Positions 16,849-26,639 of a stretch of 32,607 nt of DNA are shown here, one piece after another. The notes under the pieces are model-generated. The model was not told the origin of the DNA, ran no database searches, and worked only from the letters and a program-made list of their open reading frames with translations. The translations under genes were made by a program, and so were the position numbers. This DNA is from Microbacterium commune (GTDB taxonomy: Bacteria > Actinomycetota > Actinomycetes > Actinomycetales > Microbacteriaceae): positions 1,874,765-1,907,371 of the forward strand of contig NZ_JACSPX010000001.1 in assembly GCF_014836945.1 (NCBI RefSeq), given 5' to 3'. Numbering within the stretch: the first letter of the stretch is position 1; each line of letters starts with the position of its first letter.

Positions 16849-17837
16849 GCGCTCACCACGCGGGATTCACCCGCAGAGGGTGGATCCTGTTCGCGATCAT
16901 GGCGTTCGTGTGGGGCATCACCTACCTGTTCATCAAGGAGGCGGTGCACTCGTTCTCACCGCCGGCCGTGGTCGCCGGGCGCACTCTGCTCGGTGGTCTG
17001 ATCCTGCTGCCCTTCGCGCTGCGCGCCGGCGCGCTCGCCGCGGCGTGGAAGCACTGGCCCTGGGTGCTGGCGTTCGGCCTGGTCGAGATGGCAGGGCCGT
17101 TCCTGCTGCTCAGCCACGCCGAGACGCAGCTGCCATCGGGTCTCACCGGGCTGCTCGTGTCGACCGTGCCGCTGTTCGCCGTGATCATCGCGCTGCTGCG
17201 CGGAGACCGCTCAGCACTGGCTCCGGTCAGGCTCGGGGGTCTGCTGCTCGGCTTCGCCGGCGTCGCCGTCGTCGTCGCCGGGCCCGGCCTGTTCCCGCAC
17301 GGTCCGAGCAGCGCGTTCGCGATCGGCGAGGTCCTGCTGACCGCGGTGCTCTATGCGATCGCGCCCTTCATCATCGCCCTCAAACTGAAGGACGTGCCGT
17401 CGCTCGGCACGATCACGCTCGCGCTGTTCGCCATCGGAATCGGGTACCTGCCGGCGGCCCTGCTCACCCAGCACGACGTGCCGACCATCCGCTCAACAGT
17501 GTCGCTGCTGCTGCTCGGCATCGTCTGCACCGCCCTCGCGTTCGTTGCGTTCTTCGCGCTGATCCGCGAGGTCGGCCCGGTGCGGGCCCCGCTGTTCACC
17601 TACGTCAACCCGATCGTCGCGGTCGTGCTGGGCGCCATCGTGCTCGCCGAGCCGCTCACACCCGGCCTGCTGATCGGGTTCCCCATCGTGCTGATCGGAT
17701 GCTGGTTCGCCGCGACAGGCGGGCGGCTCCGGCCGCGGGCCTCGGCGCCGGACCTCACCACGGGGCCGATCACCACGGCCGAGACGGCCGAGGCCATCGT
17801 GTCCGAGACCCGGCCCGATTCCGACGACCGGCGGTGA
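16845..17837 (+). CDS. EamA-family (DMT superfamily) membrane transporter
   Basis: A 330-residue protein with about ten hydrophobic helices arranged as two EamA halves. The first half begins [23 protein letters not shown] and the second near [20 protein letters not shown]; each ends in the usual E(P/..)LT-like region (here [21 protein letters not shown]). A charged, disordered tail of about 45 residues follows. These proteins export or import small metabolites such as amino acids or drugs; the substrate cannot be predicted. The ATG overlaps the recR stop (ATGA), so it is probably co-transcribed with dnaX-recR, although a functional link is not evident. Confidence 0.85.
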   Translation: MSAHHAGFTRRGWILFAIMAFVWGITYLFIKEAVHSFSPPAVVAGRTLLGGLILLPFALRAGALAAAWKHWPWVLAFGLVEMAGPFLLLSHAETQLPSGLTGLLVSTVPLFAVIIALLRGDRSALAPVRLGGLLLGFAGVAVVVAGPGLFPHGPSSAFAIGEVLLTAVLYAIAPFIIALKLKDVPSLGTITLALFAIGIGYLPAALLTQHDVPTIRSTVSLLLLGIVCTALAFVAFFALIREVGPVRAPLFTYVNPIVAVVLGAIVLAEPLTPGLLIGFPIVLIGCWFAATGGRLRPRASAPDLTTGPITTAETAEAIVSETRPDSDDRR

Positions 17838-17895
17838 CGGTGCCGGCCCGGACCGGCCATGCGTCACATGCGTGAGGCGGCATGGGCGTGATTTG

Positions 17896-17921
17896 TAGAA
17901 TGAGCCTGGGCGGATCCGCCC
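17896..17921 (+). promoter_or_regulatory. lysC promoter with palindrome at the transcription start
   Basis: TAGAAT at 17896-17901 is a strong -10. Starting 6 nt later is GGGCGGATCCGCCC (17908-17921), a perfect 14-bp palindrome that would lie at the very 5' end of the lysC mRNA. It could be an operator or a 5' stem-loop (five GC pairs with a GATC loop). Confidence 0.5.
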
Positions 17922-17940
17922 TTCGTCCCCGGGAGTGATC

Positions 17941-19227
17941 GTGGCCCTGATCGTGCAGAAGTACGGCGGTTCGTCCGTCGCCGACGCGGAGAGCATCAAG
18001 CGCGTCGCCAAGCGCATCGTCGACACCCGTCGTGCCGGTCACGACGTCGTCGTCGCCGTCAGCGCGATGGGCGACACGACCGACGAGATGCTCGACCTCG
18101 CGCACGAGGTGGCGCCGATCCCCGCCCCGCGCGAACTGGACATGCTGCTGTCGAGCGGTGAGCGCATCTCGATGGCGCTGCTCGCCATGGCGATCCACTC
18201 GATGGGCTTCGAGGCACGGTCGTTCACCGGCAGCCAGGCCGGCATGATCACCGACTCGCATCACGGCAAGGCACGCATCGTGGATGTCACCCCGGTGCGC
18301 CTGCGGGAGGCGCTCGATGAGGGCGCGATCGTCATCGTGGCCGGCTTCCAGGGGTTCAATCGCGACACCCGCGACATCACGACGCTGGGACGTGGCGGCT
18401 CCGACACCACCGCCGTCGCCCTCGCCGCCGCCCTGAACGCCGATGTCTGCGAGATCTACAGCGACGTCGACGGCATCTACACCGCTGACCCGCGCGTGAT
18501 CCCGCGGGCCCGCAAGCTCGAGCAGGTCTCCAGCGAGGAGATGCTCGAGCTCGCCGCCAACGGCGCCAAGGTGCTCTACATCCGCGCCGTCGAATACGCC
18601 CGCCGTCACGGTGTGCTCATCCACGCCCGCTCGACCTTCTCGTCGGCCGAGGGCACGTACGTTCTGGGCGCGGGCATGAAGAACCCGCGCGCCACCGAGG
18701 GAGAAGCCATGGAAGAACCGATCGTCGCCGGAGTCGCCACCGACCTCAGCCAGGCAAAGATCACCGTCGCCGGTGTGCCCGATGTGCCGGGCAAGGCCGC
18801 CGAGATCTTCAAGATCGTCTCGAAGGCCGGCGCGAACGTCGACATGATCGTGCAGAACGTCTCTGCGGCATCCACCGGCCGCACCGACATCTCCTTCACG
18901 CTGCCCAAGGCCGATGCCCCGACGACGCTCAAGGCGCTCGCCGCTGAGCAGAGCGAGGTCGGCTTCGAGAGCCTGCTGCACGACGACCAGATCGGCAAGC
19001 TGTCGGTCGTGGGCGCCGGGATGCGCACGCACTCCGGCGTCTCGGAGATCCTCTTCGAGGCGCTCAGCGCCGGCGGCATCAACATCGAGATGATCTCCAC
19101 CTCCGAGATCCGCATCTCGGTCGTGCTCCGCGGCGACGACCTCGCCGAGGCCGCGCGCACCGTGCACAGCGCCTACGGCCTCGACAGCGAGATCGAGGCG
19201 GTCGTGCACGCCGGCACCGGCCGCTGA
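17941..19227 (+). CDS. lysC: aspartate kinase, alpha subunit
   Basis: The 428-residue protein starts [15 protein letters not shown], with the kinase motif KYGGSS, followed by the amino acid kinase domain (to about 240; includes GFQGFN and [19 protein letters not shown]) and two ACT regulatory domains (about 265-425). It phosphorylates L-aspartate, the first step toward diaminopimelate/lysine, threonine and methionine. Size and layout match actinobacterial LysC of the alpha2beta2 type that is feedback-inhibited by lysine plus threonine. The GTG at 17941 follows CGGGAG with 5 nt spacing; an in-frame GTG at 17935 lies inside that ribosome binding site and is less likely. asd follows after 135 bp with its own promoter. 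Confidence 0.95.
   Translation: MALIVQKYGGSSVADAESIKRVAKRIVDTRRAGHDVVVAVSAMGDTTDEMLDLAHEVAPIPAPRELDMLLSSGERISMALLAMAIHSMGFEARSFTGSQAGMITDSHHGKARIVDVTPVRLREALDEGAIVIVAGFQGFNRDTRDITTLGRGGSDTTAVALAAALNADVCEIYSDVDGIYTADPRVIPRARKLEQVSSEEMLELAANGAKVLYIRAVEYARRHGVLIHARSTFSSAEGTYVLGAGMKNPRATEGEAMEEPIVAGVATDLSQAKITVAGVPDVPGKAAEIFKIVSKAGANVDMIVQNVSAASTGRTDISFTLPKADAPTTLKALAAEQSEVGFESLLHDDQIGKLSVVGAGMRTHSGVSEILFEALSAGGINIEMISTSEIRISVVLRGDDLAEAARTVHSAYGLDSEIEAVVHAGTGR
18709..19227 (+). CDS. lysC: aspartate kinase beta subunit from an internal in-frame start
   Basis: Inside lysC an ATG at 18709 is in frame and is preceded by GAGGGAGAAG at ideal spacing. Translation from it would give a 172-residue protein that holds exactly the two ACT domains, beginning [12 protein letters not shown]. 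In Corynebacterium and Bacillus a beta subunit is made in this way from the same reading frame, and its size agrees well. The prediction rests on the internal ribosome binding site and the domain boundary; expression is not shown by the sequence. Confidence 0.65.
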   Translation: MEEPIVAGVATDLSQAKITVAGVPDVPGKAAEIFKIVSKAGANVDMIVQNVSAASTGRTDISFTLPKADAPTTLKALAAEQSEVGFESLLHDDQIGKLSVVGAGMRTHSGVSEILFEALSAGGINIEMISTSEIRISVVLRGDDLAEAARTVHSAYGLDSEIEAVVHAGTGR

Positions 19228-19270
19228 CCTCGCCTCTGAAATGCCGGACCCGCAGCCGTCGGCGACCGGA

Positions 19271-19276
19271 TAGACT
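19271..19276 (+). promoter_or_regulatory. -10 box of asd
   Basis: TAGACT lies 86 nt before the asd ATG, so asd would have its own promoter and a leader of about 80 nt. The leader contains an inverted repeat GCCAGGC (about 19298) and GCCTGGC (about 19330). AAGGAT before the start serves as ribosome binding site. Confidence 0.5.
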
Positions 19277-19290
19277 CACCGCAACCCTGA

Positions 19291-20436
<1,146 letters not shown>

Positions 20437-20445
20437 GCCGCCCGG

Positions 20446-20466
20446 CCGGGGTGCTGGGCGCCCCGG
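20446..20466 (+). terminator. candidate hairpin after asd
   Basis: CCGGGG and CCCCGG pair around a 9-nt loop, 10 bp after the asd stop and before the mqo promoter. No T-tract follows. Position supports a terminator; structure alone is weak evidence. Confidence 0.4.
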
Positions 20467-20497
20467 TCCGGCGGAAATCCGCGCTGTTCCGGATGAC

Positions 20498-20503
20498 TAG
20501 ACT
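20498..20503 (+). promoter_or_regulatory. -10 box of mqo, predicted leaderless
   Basis: TAGACT, then GTTCTG (6 nt), then the GTG at 20510. This repeats the leaderless arrangement of trhO, pta and dnaX. Confidence 0.6.
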
Positions 20504-20509
20504 GTTCTG

Positions 20510-21982
20510 GTGACCGAAACCGTCGATGTCGTTCTGATCGGTGGGGGCATCATGTCCGCCACGCTGGGTACCCTGCTGCACGAGCTGCAGCCGGACTGGA
20601 AGATCGTCGCCTACGAGCGACTCGGCGACGTCGCCGAAGAGAGCTCCAACCCGTGGAACAACGCCGGCACCGGTCACGCCGCGCTGTGCGAGCTGAACTA
20701 CATGCCGCAGGGCAAGGACGGCTCGCTCGACCCCGCCAAGGCGATCTCGATCAACGAGCAGTTCCAGCAGAGCCGCGAGTTCTGGTCGACGCTCGTCGGG
20801 CGCGGCATCCTCGACGGTCCGTCGACGTTCATCAACTCCGTGCCGCACATGACGTTCGTGCGCGGCGAGAAGGATGTGGCGTTCCTCAAGGCCCGCTACG
20901 AGGTGCTCAAGGATCAGCCGCTGTTCGAGGGCATCGAGTACAGCGAGGACTCGCGCGTCATCAACAGGTGGGCACCGCTGCTCATGCAGAAGCGCCGCAA
21001 GGGCGAGCCGTTCGCTGCGACCAGGGTGCCGTCCGGCACCGACGTCGACTTCGGCTCCCTGACGCACCAGCTCTTCGACCACCTCGCCGAGTCCGGGGTG
21101 CAGGTGCGCACCGACCACGAGGTGCGCAACCTCAAGCGTCAGGACGACGGCAGCTGGCTCGTCAAGTACCGCCACGTCATCGGTCGCACTCCCGGCGAGG
21201 TGAAGGCGCGGTTCGTCTTCGTCGGCGCGGGGGGCTGGGCCCTCAAGCTCCTGCAGAAGAGCGGCATCCCCGAGATCAAGGGCTACGGCGTCTTCCCGAT
21301 CGGGGGCCAGTGGCTGAAGACGACCGACCCGAAGCTCGTCGCGCAGCACCAGGCCAAGGTGTACTCGCAGGCTGCGATCGGTGCGCCGCCGATGTCCGTG
21401 CCGCACCTGGACACCCGCGTCGTCGACGGCGAGAAGTCGTTGATGTTCGGCCCGTTCGCGACGTTCAGCCCCAAGTTCCTCAAGCACGGCTCGATGCTGG
21501 ACATCCTCACTCAGGTGCGCCCGCACAACCTGTGGCCGATGCTGCGCGTCGCGTTCGCGAACCCGGATCTCATCACCTACCTGATCAGCGAGCTGGTGAA
21601 GAGCCACGGCAAGAAGGTCGACAACCTGCGCACGTTCGTCCCCACCGCGCGCGATGAGGACTGGGAGCTGATCCAGGCGGGTCAGCGCGCGCAGGTGATG
21701 AAGAAGGACCCCGAGAAGGGCGGCATCCTTCAGTTCGGAACCGAGGTCGTCGCGGCCGAGGACGGCACGATCGCCGGGCTGCTCGGCGCCTCGCCGGGTG
21801 CCTCGACCGCGGTGCCGATCATGCTCGGCCTCCTCAAGCGCTGCTTCCCCGAGCACTACGCCGGCTGGGAGCCGAAGCTCAAGGGCCTCATCCCGACGAT
21901 GGGACGTCGACTCAACGACGATGCGGCGGCCGCCGAGAAGTCGATGAGCGAGACCGCGTCCGTCCTGTCGCTCACGGCCTGA
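20510..21982 (+). CDS. mqo: malate:quinone oxidoreductase
   Basis: The 490-residue flavoprotein begins with the FAD-binding VVLIGGGIMSATLGTLL (residues 6-22) and shows Mqo-specific stretches such as SSNPWNNAGTGHAALCELNY, VFVGAGGWALKLLQKSGIPE, FPIGGQWL, LMFGPFATFSPKFLK and LLGASPGASTAVPIMLGLL. Mqo is a peripheral membrane enzyme that oxidises L-malate to oxaloacetate and passes electrons to quinone, bypassing NAD-dependent malate dehydrogenase. In Corynebacterium it is the main malate oxidation route. The GTG start is fixed by the promoter spacing and by the short MTETVDVVLIGGG lead. tdk begins 10 bp after its stop. Confidence 0.97.
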   Translation: MTETVDVVLIGGGIMSATLGTLLHELQPDWKIVAYERLGDVAEESSNPWNNAGTGHAALCELNYMPQGKDGSLDPAKAISINEQFQQSREFWSTLVGRGILDGPSTFINSVPHMTFVRGEKDVAFLKARYEVLKDQPLFEGIEYSEDSRVINRWAPLLMQKRRKGEPFAATRVPSGTDVDFGSLTHQLFDHLAESGVQVRTDHEVRNLKRQDDGSWLVKYRHVIGRTPGEVKARFVFVGAGGWALKLLQKSGIPEIKGYGVFPIGGQWLKTTDPKLVAQHQAKVYSQAAIGAPPMSVPHLDTRVVDGEKSLMFGPFATFSPKFLKHGSMLDILTQVRPHNLWPMLRVAFANPDLITYLISELVKSHGKKVDNLRTFVPTARDEDWELIQAGQRAQVMKKDPEKGGILQFGTEVVAAEDGTIAGLLGASPGASTAVPIMLGLLKRCFPEHYAGWEPKLKGLIPTMGRRLNDDAAAAEKSMSETASVLSLTA

Positions 21983-21992
21983 TCGCGCGACC

Positions 21993-22613
21993 GTGGCGAA
22001 GCTGTACTTCCGCTACGGCGCGATGAACTCCGGCAAGTCGACCGCCCTGCTGCAAGCCGCCTACAACTACGAGGAGCGCGGGCAGCGCGTGCTGCTGGCC
22101 AAACCGCAGATCGACACGAAGGGCGCGTCGCAGATCGAGAGCAGGCTCGGCATGACGCGCGAGGTGGACTTCCTCATCGGGCCGCACGACGAAGCCCGTG
22201 CGCTGTTCACCGGAGAACGCGAGCGTGTGCGCGGTGCGGGGCTGCAGTCCGCCGAGCCGCACGACGTCGCGTGCCTGCTGGTCGATGAGGCGCAGTTCCT
22301 GACGACGGATCAGATCGACGACCTGTTCCGCATCGCTGTGCTCGACGGCATCCCGGTGATGGCGTACGGCATCCGCAACGACTTCCGCACGCATGCGTTC
22401 CCCGGCTCAGCGCGTCTGCTGGCGGTCGCCCACTCGCTCGAGGAGCTCAAGACCATCTGCCGGTGCGGCCGGAAGGCGGTTTTCAACGGCCGGATGGTTG
22501 ACGGCCGTTTCGTCTTCTCGGGTGACCAGGTCGCCATCGACGGTGCCGAGGTCACCTACGAGTCGCTGTGCGGCAACTGCTACCTGGACGAGTCCGGCGG
22601 CATGCTCGACTGA
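21993..22613 (+). CDS. tdk: thymidine kinase
   Basis: A 206-residue type II thymidine kinase. Walker A is GAMNSGKST (residues 9-17), the Walker B/DEAQ-like segment is LLVDEAQFLT with the catalytic Glu, and the lasso region has the zinc ligands CRCG and CGNC. KAVFNGRM is the usual substrate-lid segment. It phosphorylates thymidine for dTTP salvage. GTG at 21993 gives MAKLYFRYGAMN, which matches family starts. It lies 10 bp after mqo, so it is probably transcribed with it, although no functional link is known. Confidence 0.95.
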   Translation: MAKLYFRYGAMNSGKSTALLQAAYNYEERGQRVLLAKPQIDTKGASQIESRLGMTREVDFLIGPHDEARALFTGERERVRGAGLQSAEPHDVACLLVDEAQFLTTDQIDDLFRIAVLDGIPVMAYGIRNDFRTHAFPGSARLLAVAHSLEELKTICRCGRKAVFNGRMVDGRFVFSGDQVAIDGAEVTYESLCGNCYLDESGGMLD

Positions 22614-22623
22614 GGTCGTTTGC

Positions 22624-22664
22624 GTGGTCTGACCACACCGGGTAGCCTGTGGTCTGACCACAGG
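22624..22664 (+). promoter_or_regulatory. promoter and twin operators of the LldR-type regulator
   Basis: GTGGTCTGACCAC occurs twice, at 22624-22636 and 22649-22661, 25 bp apart. The second copy extends to a perfect 19-bp odd palindrome at 22646-22664. A -10-like TAGCCT (22643-22648) lies between them, so bound protein would cover the promoter and transcription start. TGGTCnGACCA is the type of site bound by FadR-subfamily GntR regulators such as LldR and PdhR, whose relative is encoded directly downstream. Autoregulation of the regulator-dehydrogenase operon is the natural reading. Confidence 0.8.
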
Positions 22665-22671
22665 AGGACGG

Positions 22672-23382
22672 ATGCCGGAGCTGAGCGCGACGCAGCGAGC
22701 CTGGCGCACGGTGCTCGAGCGCATCGAGGCCAGCCTGCTCGATGGCGAGGTGAAGCCCGGGGAGCGGCTGCCCTCGGAGCGCGACCTCGCGGCCGACCTC
22801 GGCGTGAGTCGCTCGAGTGTGCGCGAGGCGCTGCGTGTGCTCGAGGTGATGGGCTTGATCCGCACCGCCACGGGCTCCGGGCCGCAGGCGGGGGCGATCG
22901 TCACCGCCGTCCCGTCCGGCGGCATGTCCACCCTGCTGCGGCTGCAGATCGCCGCGCAGGGATTCCCTCTCGGCGACGTGCTGGACACCCGCCTCGCGCT
23001 CGAAGACGCGGTGGTCACACGCCTGAGCGCCGCCCCGGAGCGCGATTTGTCGGCCGTGCGCGCCACCCTGCAGGCGATGGATTCCGACCTCACCCCGCGC
23101 GAGTTCCTCGCGCTCGACGCCGAACTGCACGTCGCTCTCGCCCACGCATCCGGTAACACCGTGCTCGCCGCCATGATGGCGGGCCTGCGCACCGCCATCG
23201 AGTCGTACGTCCTCGCCGGCGCGGAGCGGATCGGCGATTGGGATGCCATGGCGGCGCGTCTGCGCGCCGAACATCACGCCATCGTCGACGCCGTCGCTCG
23301 AGGCGACGACGCGCGCGCTCTCGTCCACGCCCATATCACCGGCTATTCCGCCGCCGCCGGGCTGCTGCCCGGCGCCCATTGA
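22672..23382 (+). CDS. FadR-subfamily GntR regulator, LldR-like
   Basis: A 236-residue repressor. The N-terminal winged helix-turn-helix is clear: [33 protein letters not shown] (about residues 33-65). The C-terminal FCD ligand domain follows, with the His/Asp pattern of metal-containing members ([10 protein letters not shown] and [12 protein letters not shown]). Downstream by 26 bp lies a lactate-dehydrogenase-type gene, so the ligand is probably L-lactate or a similar 2-hydroxy acid. Twin palindromes over its own promoter support autoregulation. AGGAGG precedes the ATG by 4 nt and overlaps the distal operator edge. Confidence 0.9.
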   Translation: MPELSATQRAWRTVLERIEASLLDGEVKPGERLPSERDLAADLGVSRSSVREALRVLEVMGLIRTATGSGPQAGAIVTAVPSGGMSTLLRLQIAAQGFPLGDVLDTRLALEDAVVTRLSAAPERDLSAVRATLQAMDSDLTPREFLALDAELHVALAHASGNTVLAAMMAGLRTAIESYVLAGAERIGDWDAMAARLRAEHHAIVDAVARGDDARALVHAHITGYSAAAGLLPGAH

Positions 23383-23408
23383 CCCGCCCACCCGAGAGGA
23401 ACCCGCCG

Positions 23409-24665
23409 ATGGTCACCCGCCAGCTGCCCAAGCCCGCCGAGCTGCTCGAGCTCCTGCAGTTCAAGAAGCCCGAATTCGACGGGCGCAAGCGCCGCCTGGC
23501 CGCGGCGCTCACCATCGACGACCTGCGTTCGATCGCCAAGCGGCGCACGCCCAAGGCGGCCTTCGACTACACCGACGGGGGCGCCGAAGGGGAGCTGTCG
23601 CTCACGCGCGCACGCCAGGCGTTCCAGGACGTCGAGTTCCACCCGGGCATCCTGAAGCCCGCTCCGGACGTCGACACCAGGGTGGACATCCTCGGCGGGC
23701 CGTCCGCCCTGCCGTTCGGCATCGCGCCCACGGGTTTCACCCGTCTGATGCAGACCGAGGGCGAGGTCGCCGGTGCCGGCGCGGCCGCCGCCGCCGGCAT
23801 CCCGTTCACCCTGTCCACCCTCGGCACCACGTCCATCGAAGGCGTGCGTGACGTCACACGTCGGGAGCCGCAGGGGCCCGTCCCCGGTCGCAACTGGTTC
23901 CAGCTGTACGTCATGCGCGATCGCGAGATCTCCTACGAGCTCACGCGCCGCGCCGCCGCCGCCGGATTCGACACCCTGCACTTCACCGTCGACACCCCCG
24001 TGGCGGGCGCGCGGCTGCGCGACAAGCGCAACGGGTTCAGCATCCCCCCGCAGCTCACGCTCGGCACGATCATCAACGCCATCCCGCGGCCCTGGTGGTG
24101 GTTCGACTTCCTCACCACGCCGAAACTCGAGTTCGCCTCACTGAGCAGCACCGGCGGAACCGTCGGCGAGCTGCTGGACGCGGCCATGGACCCCACCATC
24201 AGCTATGACGATCTCGCCGTGATCCGCGACCTGTGGCCGGGCAAGATCGTGATCAAGGGCGTGCAGAACGTCGAGGACTCTCTGCGTCTGCGCGACGCCG
24301 GCGTCGACGGCATCGTGCTGTCGAACCACGGGGGCCGTCAGCTCGACCGGGCACCCATCCCGTTCCACCTGCTGCCCGACGTCCGCAAGGCCGTCGGCGA
24401 CGACTTCACGGTCATGATCGACACCGGGATCATGAACGGCGCGGACATCGTGGCCTCCGTCGCGCTCGGCGCGGATTTCACCCTCATCGGTCGCGCATAC
24501 CTGTACGGACTGATGGCGGGCGGGCGAGCAGGCGTCAACCGCACCATCGAGATTCTGCGCGGCGAGATCGAGCGCACCATGCGGCTGCTGGGCGTCTCGA
24601 CCCTGGCCGAACTCGAGCCCAAGCACGTCACCCAGCTGGCGCGGCTCGCGCCGATCCCGCGCTGA
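23409..24665 (+). CDS. lldD: FMN-dependent alpha-hydroxy-acid dehydrogenase, probable quinone-linked L-lactate dehydrogenase
   Basis: The 418-residue protein is an FMN alpha-hydroxy-acid dehydrogenase of TIM-barrel fold. Seen motifs include [11 protein letters not shown] near residue 50, [24 protein letters not shown], the Lys in VIKGVQN and the active-site SNHGGRQLD with catalytic His307, then [19 protein letters not shown] and the FMN-phosphate GRAYLYG. Family members oxidise L-lactate, glycolate or mandelate; LldR-type context favours L-lactate to pyruvate. The ATG at 23409 follows GAGAGGA; a longer frame opening at 23238 overlaps the regulator gene and is rejected. No LldP permease is adjacent. 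The gene converges with the HAD gene, leaving 9 bp. Confidence 0.88.
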   Translation: MVTRQLPKPAELLELLQFKKPEFDGRKRRLAAALTIDDLRSIAKRRTPKAAFDYTDGGAEGELSLTRARQAFQDVEFHPGILKPAPDVDTRVDILGGPSALPFGIAPTGFTRLMQTEGEVAGAGAAAAAGIPFTLSTLGTTSIEGVRDVTRREPQGPVPGRNWFQLYVMRDREISYELTRRAAAAGFDTLHFTVDTPVAGARLRDKRNGFSIPPQLTLGTIINAIPRPWWWFDFLTTPKLEFASLSSTGGTVGELLDAAMDPTISYDDLAVIRDLWPGKIVIKGVQNVEDSLRLRDAGVDGIVLSNHGGRQLDRAPIPFHLLPDVRKAVGDDFTVMIDTGIMNGADIVASVALGADFTLIGRAYLYGLMAGGRAGVNRTIEILRGEIERTMRLLGVSTLAELEPKHVTQLARLAPIPR

Positions 24666-24674
24666 CGCCTGCGC

Positions 24675-25448
24675 TCAGCGCGCGGCGGGGGAGGGAAGGG
24701 CGGCGATCAGGGCATCCAGCTTGTCGGCGGTGTCCTGCCAGCCGTCGACGGCGATCGAGCGCACGCCGATGGCCTGCACCGGATAGTCGTTGCCGCCCTC
24801 GTCGAGCCTGTCGCCGTAGAAGAGCATCTCGTCGAGACGGATGCCGGTGTGCTCGACGAGCTTCTGCATGCCGTACGCCTTGTCGATGCCGGCGCGAGTG
24901 ATGTCGATCGACGTCGACCCTCCCGACCGCACCTCGAGGCCCGGAAGCCGTGGAGCGACGGCGTCACGCAACGCGGCTCGACGCTCTCCGGTGGGGTCCC
25001 AGGCGTGCTTGGCGTCTCGCGGGGCGCGCTGACCGAGTGCGGAGAAGGTGATCTGCGAGCCGCGGTCCTCGAGGATGTCGCCCCACGGCTCCGCCTCCCA
25101 CAGGCCCAGCTGCTCGGCCTCTTCCCGCAGCGCCGTGAGCGCGGCCGTCTTCTCGTCCTCGCTCAGGTCGTGCGCGTACACGGCGGCGAACGCGGTGCCG
25201 TCGTGGCGGAGGTAGCGGGTGCCGCAGGTGGGCAGCAGGTGCAGCCGAGAGCTCTCGTCGGCAGTCAGGCCGTCGAGGCGGCCGATGACCTGCGTGCGGA
25301 ACTGCTGCTCGTTGCCGCCGGAGATGATCGCGACCTCCACCCGCCGCAGCAGCTCGCGAAGCAGGTGGGCGATGCGGTCATCGATCTCGCCCTTGGAGGG
25401 CGCGAGGGTGTCGTCGAGGTCGAAGGCGACCAGGCGGGGGTGCGTCAT
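24675..25448 (-). CDS. HAD-IIB family phosphatase
   Basis: A 257-residue HAD protein starting MTHPRLVAFDLDDTLAPSKG, with motif I nucleophile Asp10 and acid Asp12. Motif II is AIISGGN, and motif IV is FYGDRLDEGGND, the type IIB form close to phosphomannomutase and sucrose/mannosyl-phosphoglycerate phosphatases. The large alpha/beta cap sits between them (about 80-185), including DITRAGIDKAYGM, where Lys is motif III. Substrate is probably a sugar phosphate; it cannot be assigned. The ATG at 25448 is taken because upstream in-frame codons read through the terminator and tRNA. A TAGGCT 8 nt upstream suggests a leaderless mRNA. Confidence 0.85.
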   Translation of the reverse strand: MTHPRLVAFDLDDTLAPSKGEIDDRIAHLLRELLRRVEVAIISGGNEQQFRTQVIGRLDGLTADESSRLHLLPTCGTRYLRHDGTAFAAVYAHDLSEDEKTAALTALREEAEQLGLWEAEPWGDILEDRGSQITFSALGQRAPRDAKHAWDPTGERRAALRDAVAPRLPGLEVRSGGSTSIDITRAGIDKAYGMQKLVEHTGIRLDEMLFYGDRLDEGGNDYPVQAIGVRSIAVDGWQDTADKLDALIAALPSPAAR

Positions 25449-25456
25449 GATGATCC

Positions 25457-25462
25457 AGCCTA
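25457..25462 (-). promoter_or_regulatory. -10 box of the HAD-IIB gene, probably leaderless
   Basis: On the minus strand TAGGCT ends 8 nt before the ATG. The gene also lies after a strong hairpin that would stop transcription from tRNA-Pro, so it needs its own promoter. Confidence 0.5.
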
Positions 25463-25522
25463 TTGGGGTTGACTGCGGTTCTCCTGCTGTCTCGCGCATC
25501 CACGGACATCGGCGGCATTGCA

Positions 25523-25553
25523 GAAAGGGACCCGCCTCCGGCGGATCCCTTTC
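25523..25553 (-). terminator. strong hairpin terminator after tRNA-Pro
   Basis: Arms 25523-25536 and 25540-25553 form a 14-bp stem with one G-T type mismatch and a 3-nt loop. The stem base is AAA/TTT-rich, so both directions end in a short T run (TTTC). It starts 9 bp after the mature 3' end of tRNA-Pro on the minus strand and separates it from the HAD gene. Confidence 0.8.
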
Positions 25554-25561
25554 GCATGCTG

Positions 25562-25635
<74 letters not shown>

Positions 25636-25651
25636 TGATTGCAACCGTTCA

Positions 25652-25657
25652 AGTCTA
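25652..25657 (-). promoter_or_regulatory. -10 box of tRNA-Pro
   Basis: On the minus strand TAGACT lies 16 nt before the mature tRNA 5' end, giving a short precursor leader of about 10 nt for RNase P. Confidence 0.5.
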
Positions 25658-25703
25658 CATGGCGCGCGGCGCGAGCACGAATCGCGCGCCGCGTCCGGGC
25701 GCG

Positions 25704-26639
25704 TCAGGATCGCGCGGTCAGCGTCAGCAGCGTCGCCTCCGGGCGACAGGCGAACCGGACCGGCGCGTAGATCGAATGACCGCAGCCGGCCGAGACGTTC
25801 AGCGGCACCGAGCGGCCACGGTGCGACCAGCTGCTCAGGCCCTTCGCCTGCCTCAGCGGGATGTCGCAGTTGGCGACCAGCGCGCCGAAGCCGGGAATGC
25901 AAACCTGCCCGCCGTGGGTGTGACCGGCGAAGAGCGCGTCCGCATCCAGATCGACGAACGAGTCCAGCACACGCCGGTACGGCGCGTGGGCCACGGCGAT
26001 GCGAGACCCGCCGGCGGGTCTCGCATCGAGCGATGCGATCGCGGAGGTGAGCGCGTCGAAGTCGTCCCAGCCGCGGTGCGGGTCATCGACGCCGACGAAA
26101 TCGATGCTGGTGCCGGCGACGTCCATCCGCGCGGCCGAGTTGTTCAGATCGGCCCACCCGAGCTCGTCGGTGAAGAACGCGTCCATCGCCGCGGTGTCGA
26201 GCAGCTCAGGCGCTCGGTGTACGCGGGAGGGGCCGCGGAAGTAGTTCAGTGGATTCCGTGGCGCGGGGGCCTGCACGTCGTTCGACCCGTGCACGAAGAC
26301 GCCGGGGATGCCCGCGAACGGGGCGAGTGCCCGACGGATGCCGTCGAGGCCCTCCCGATGCCCGAGGTTGTCGCCCGTGTTCACGATCAGGTCGGGTTCG
26401 AGCTCGACGAGCGACGCGAGCCACTGCTGCTTGCGTCGCTGCCACGGCGCCATGTGCGCGTCGGAGATGTGCAGCACGCGCACCGGCGCGCTGCCCGGAA
26501 CCAGAGCGGCGACGGTGGCCTCGCGCACCGTGAACAGGTAGCGCTCGATGCCGATTCCCCAGACCGCAGCGCCGACGCCGACGGCCCCCACCGCGCCGAG
26601 CGCGATGAGGGCCGGGTGCGCGGCGACCCGACGGGTCAC
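25704..26639 (-). CDS. membrane-anchored metallophosphoesterase
   Basis: A 311-residue protein with one N-terminal hydrophobic helix (about 9-30) and a calcineurin-like metallophosphoesterase domain. Metal-binding motifs appear in order: HISDAHM (DxH), NTGDNLGH (GDxxxH-like), HGSNDVQ (in place of GNHD), AHAPYRR and FAGHTHGGQV (GHTHGGQ). This resembles the YkuE/YaeI group, which hydrolyses lipid-linked or UDP-linked phosphoesters such as UDP-2,3-diacylglucosamine in other bacteria; the actinobacterial substrate is unknown. The GTG start overlaps the PBP stop by 4 bp, so it is translated with the PBP, and an envelope role fits. Confidence 0.88.
   Translation of the reverse strand: MTRRVAAHPALIALGAVGAVGVGAAVWGIGIERYLFTVREATVAALVPGSAPVRVLHISDAHMAPWQRRKQQWLASLVELEPDLIVNTGDNLGHREGLDGIRRALAPFAGIPGVFVHGSNDVQAPAPRNPLNYFRGPSRVHRAPELLDTAAMDAFFTDELGWADLNNSAARMDVAGTSIDFVGVDDPHRGWDDFDALTSAIASLDARPAGGSRIAVAHAPYRRVLDSFVDLDADALFAGHTHGGQVCIPGFGALVANCDIPLRQAKGLSSWSHRGRSVPLNVSAGCGHSIYAPVRFACRPEATLLTLTARS

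Noticed and set aside
17844..17880. Short inverted repeats between the EamA gene and lysC
   Set aside because: Stems of four to five pairs at this GC content are expected by chance and no T-tract follows.
23409..24665. MftD-type (mycofactocin) alpha-hydroxy-acid protein
   Set aside because: No other mycofactocin genes lie nearby; the LldR-type regulator and operators favour a lactate enzyme.
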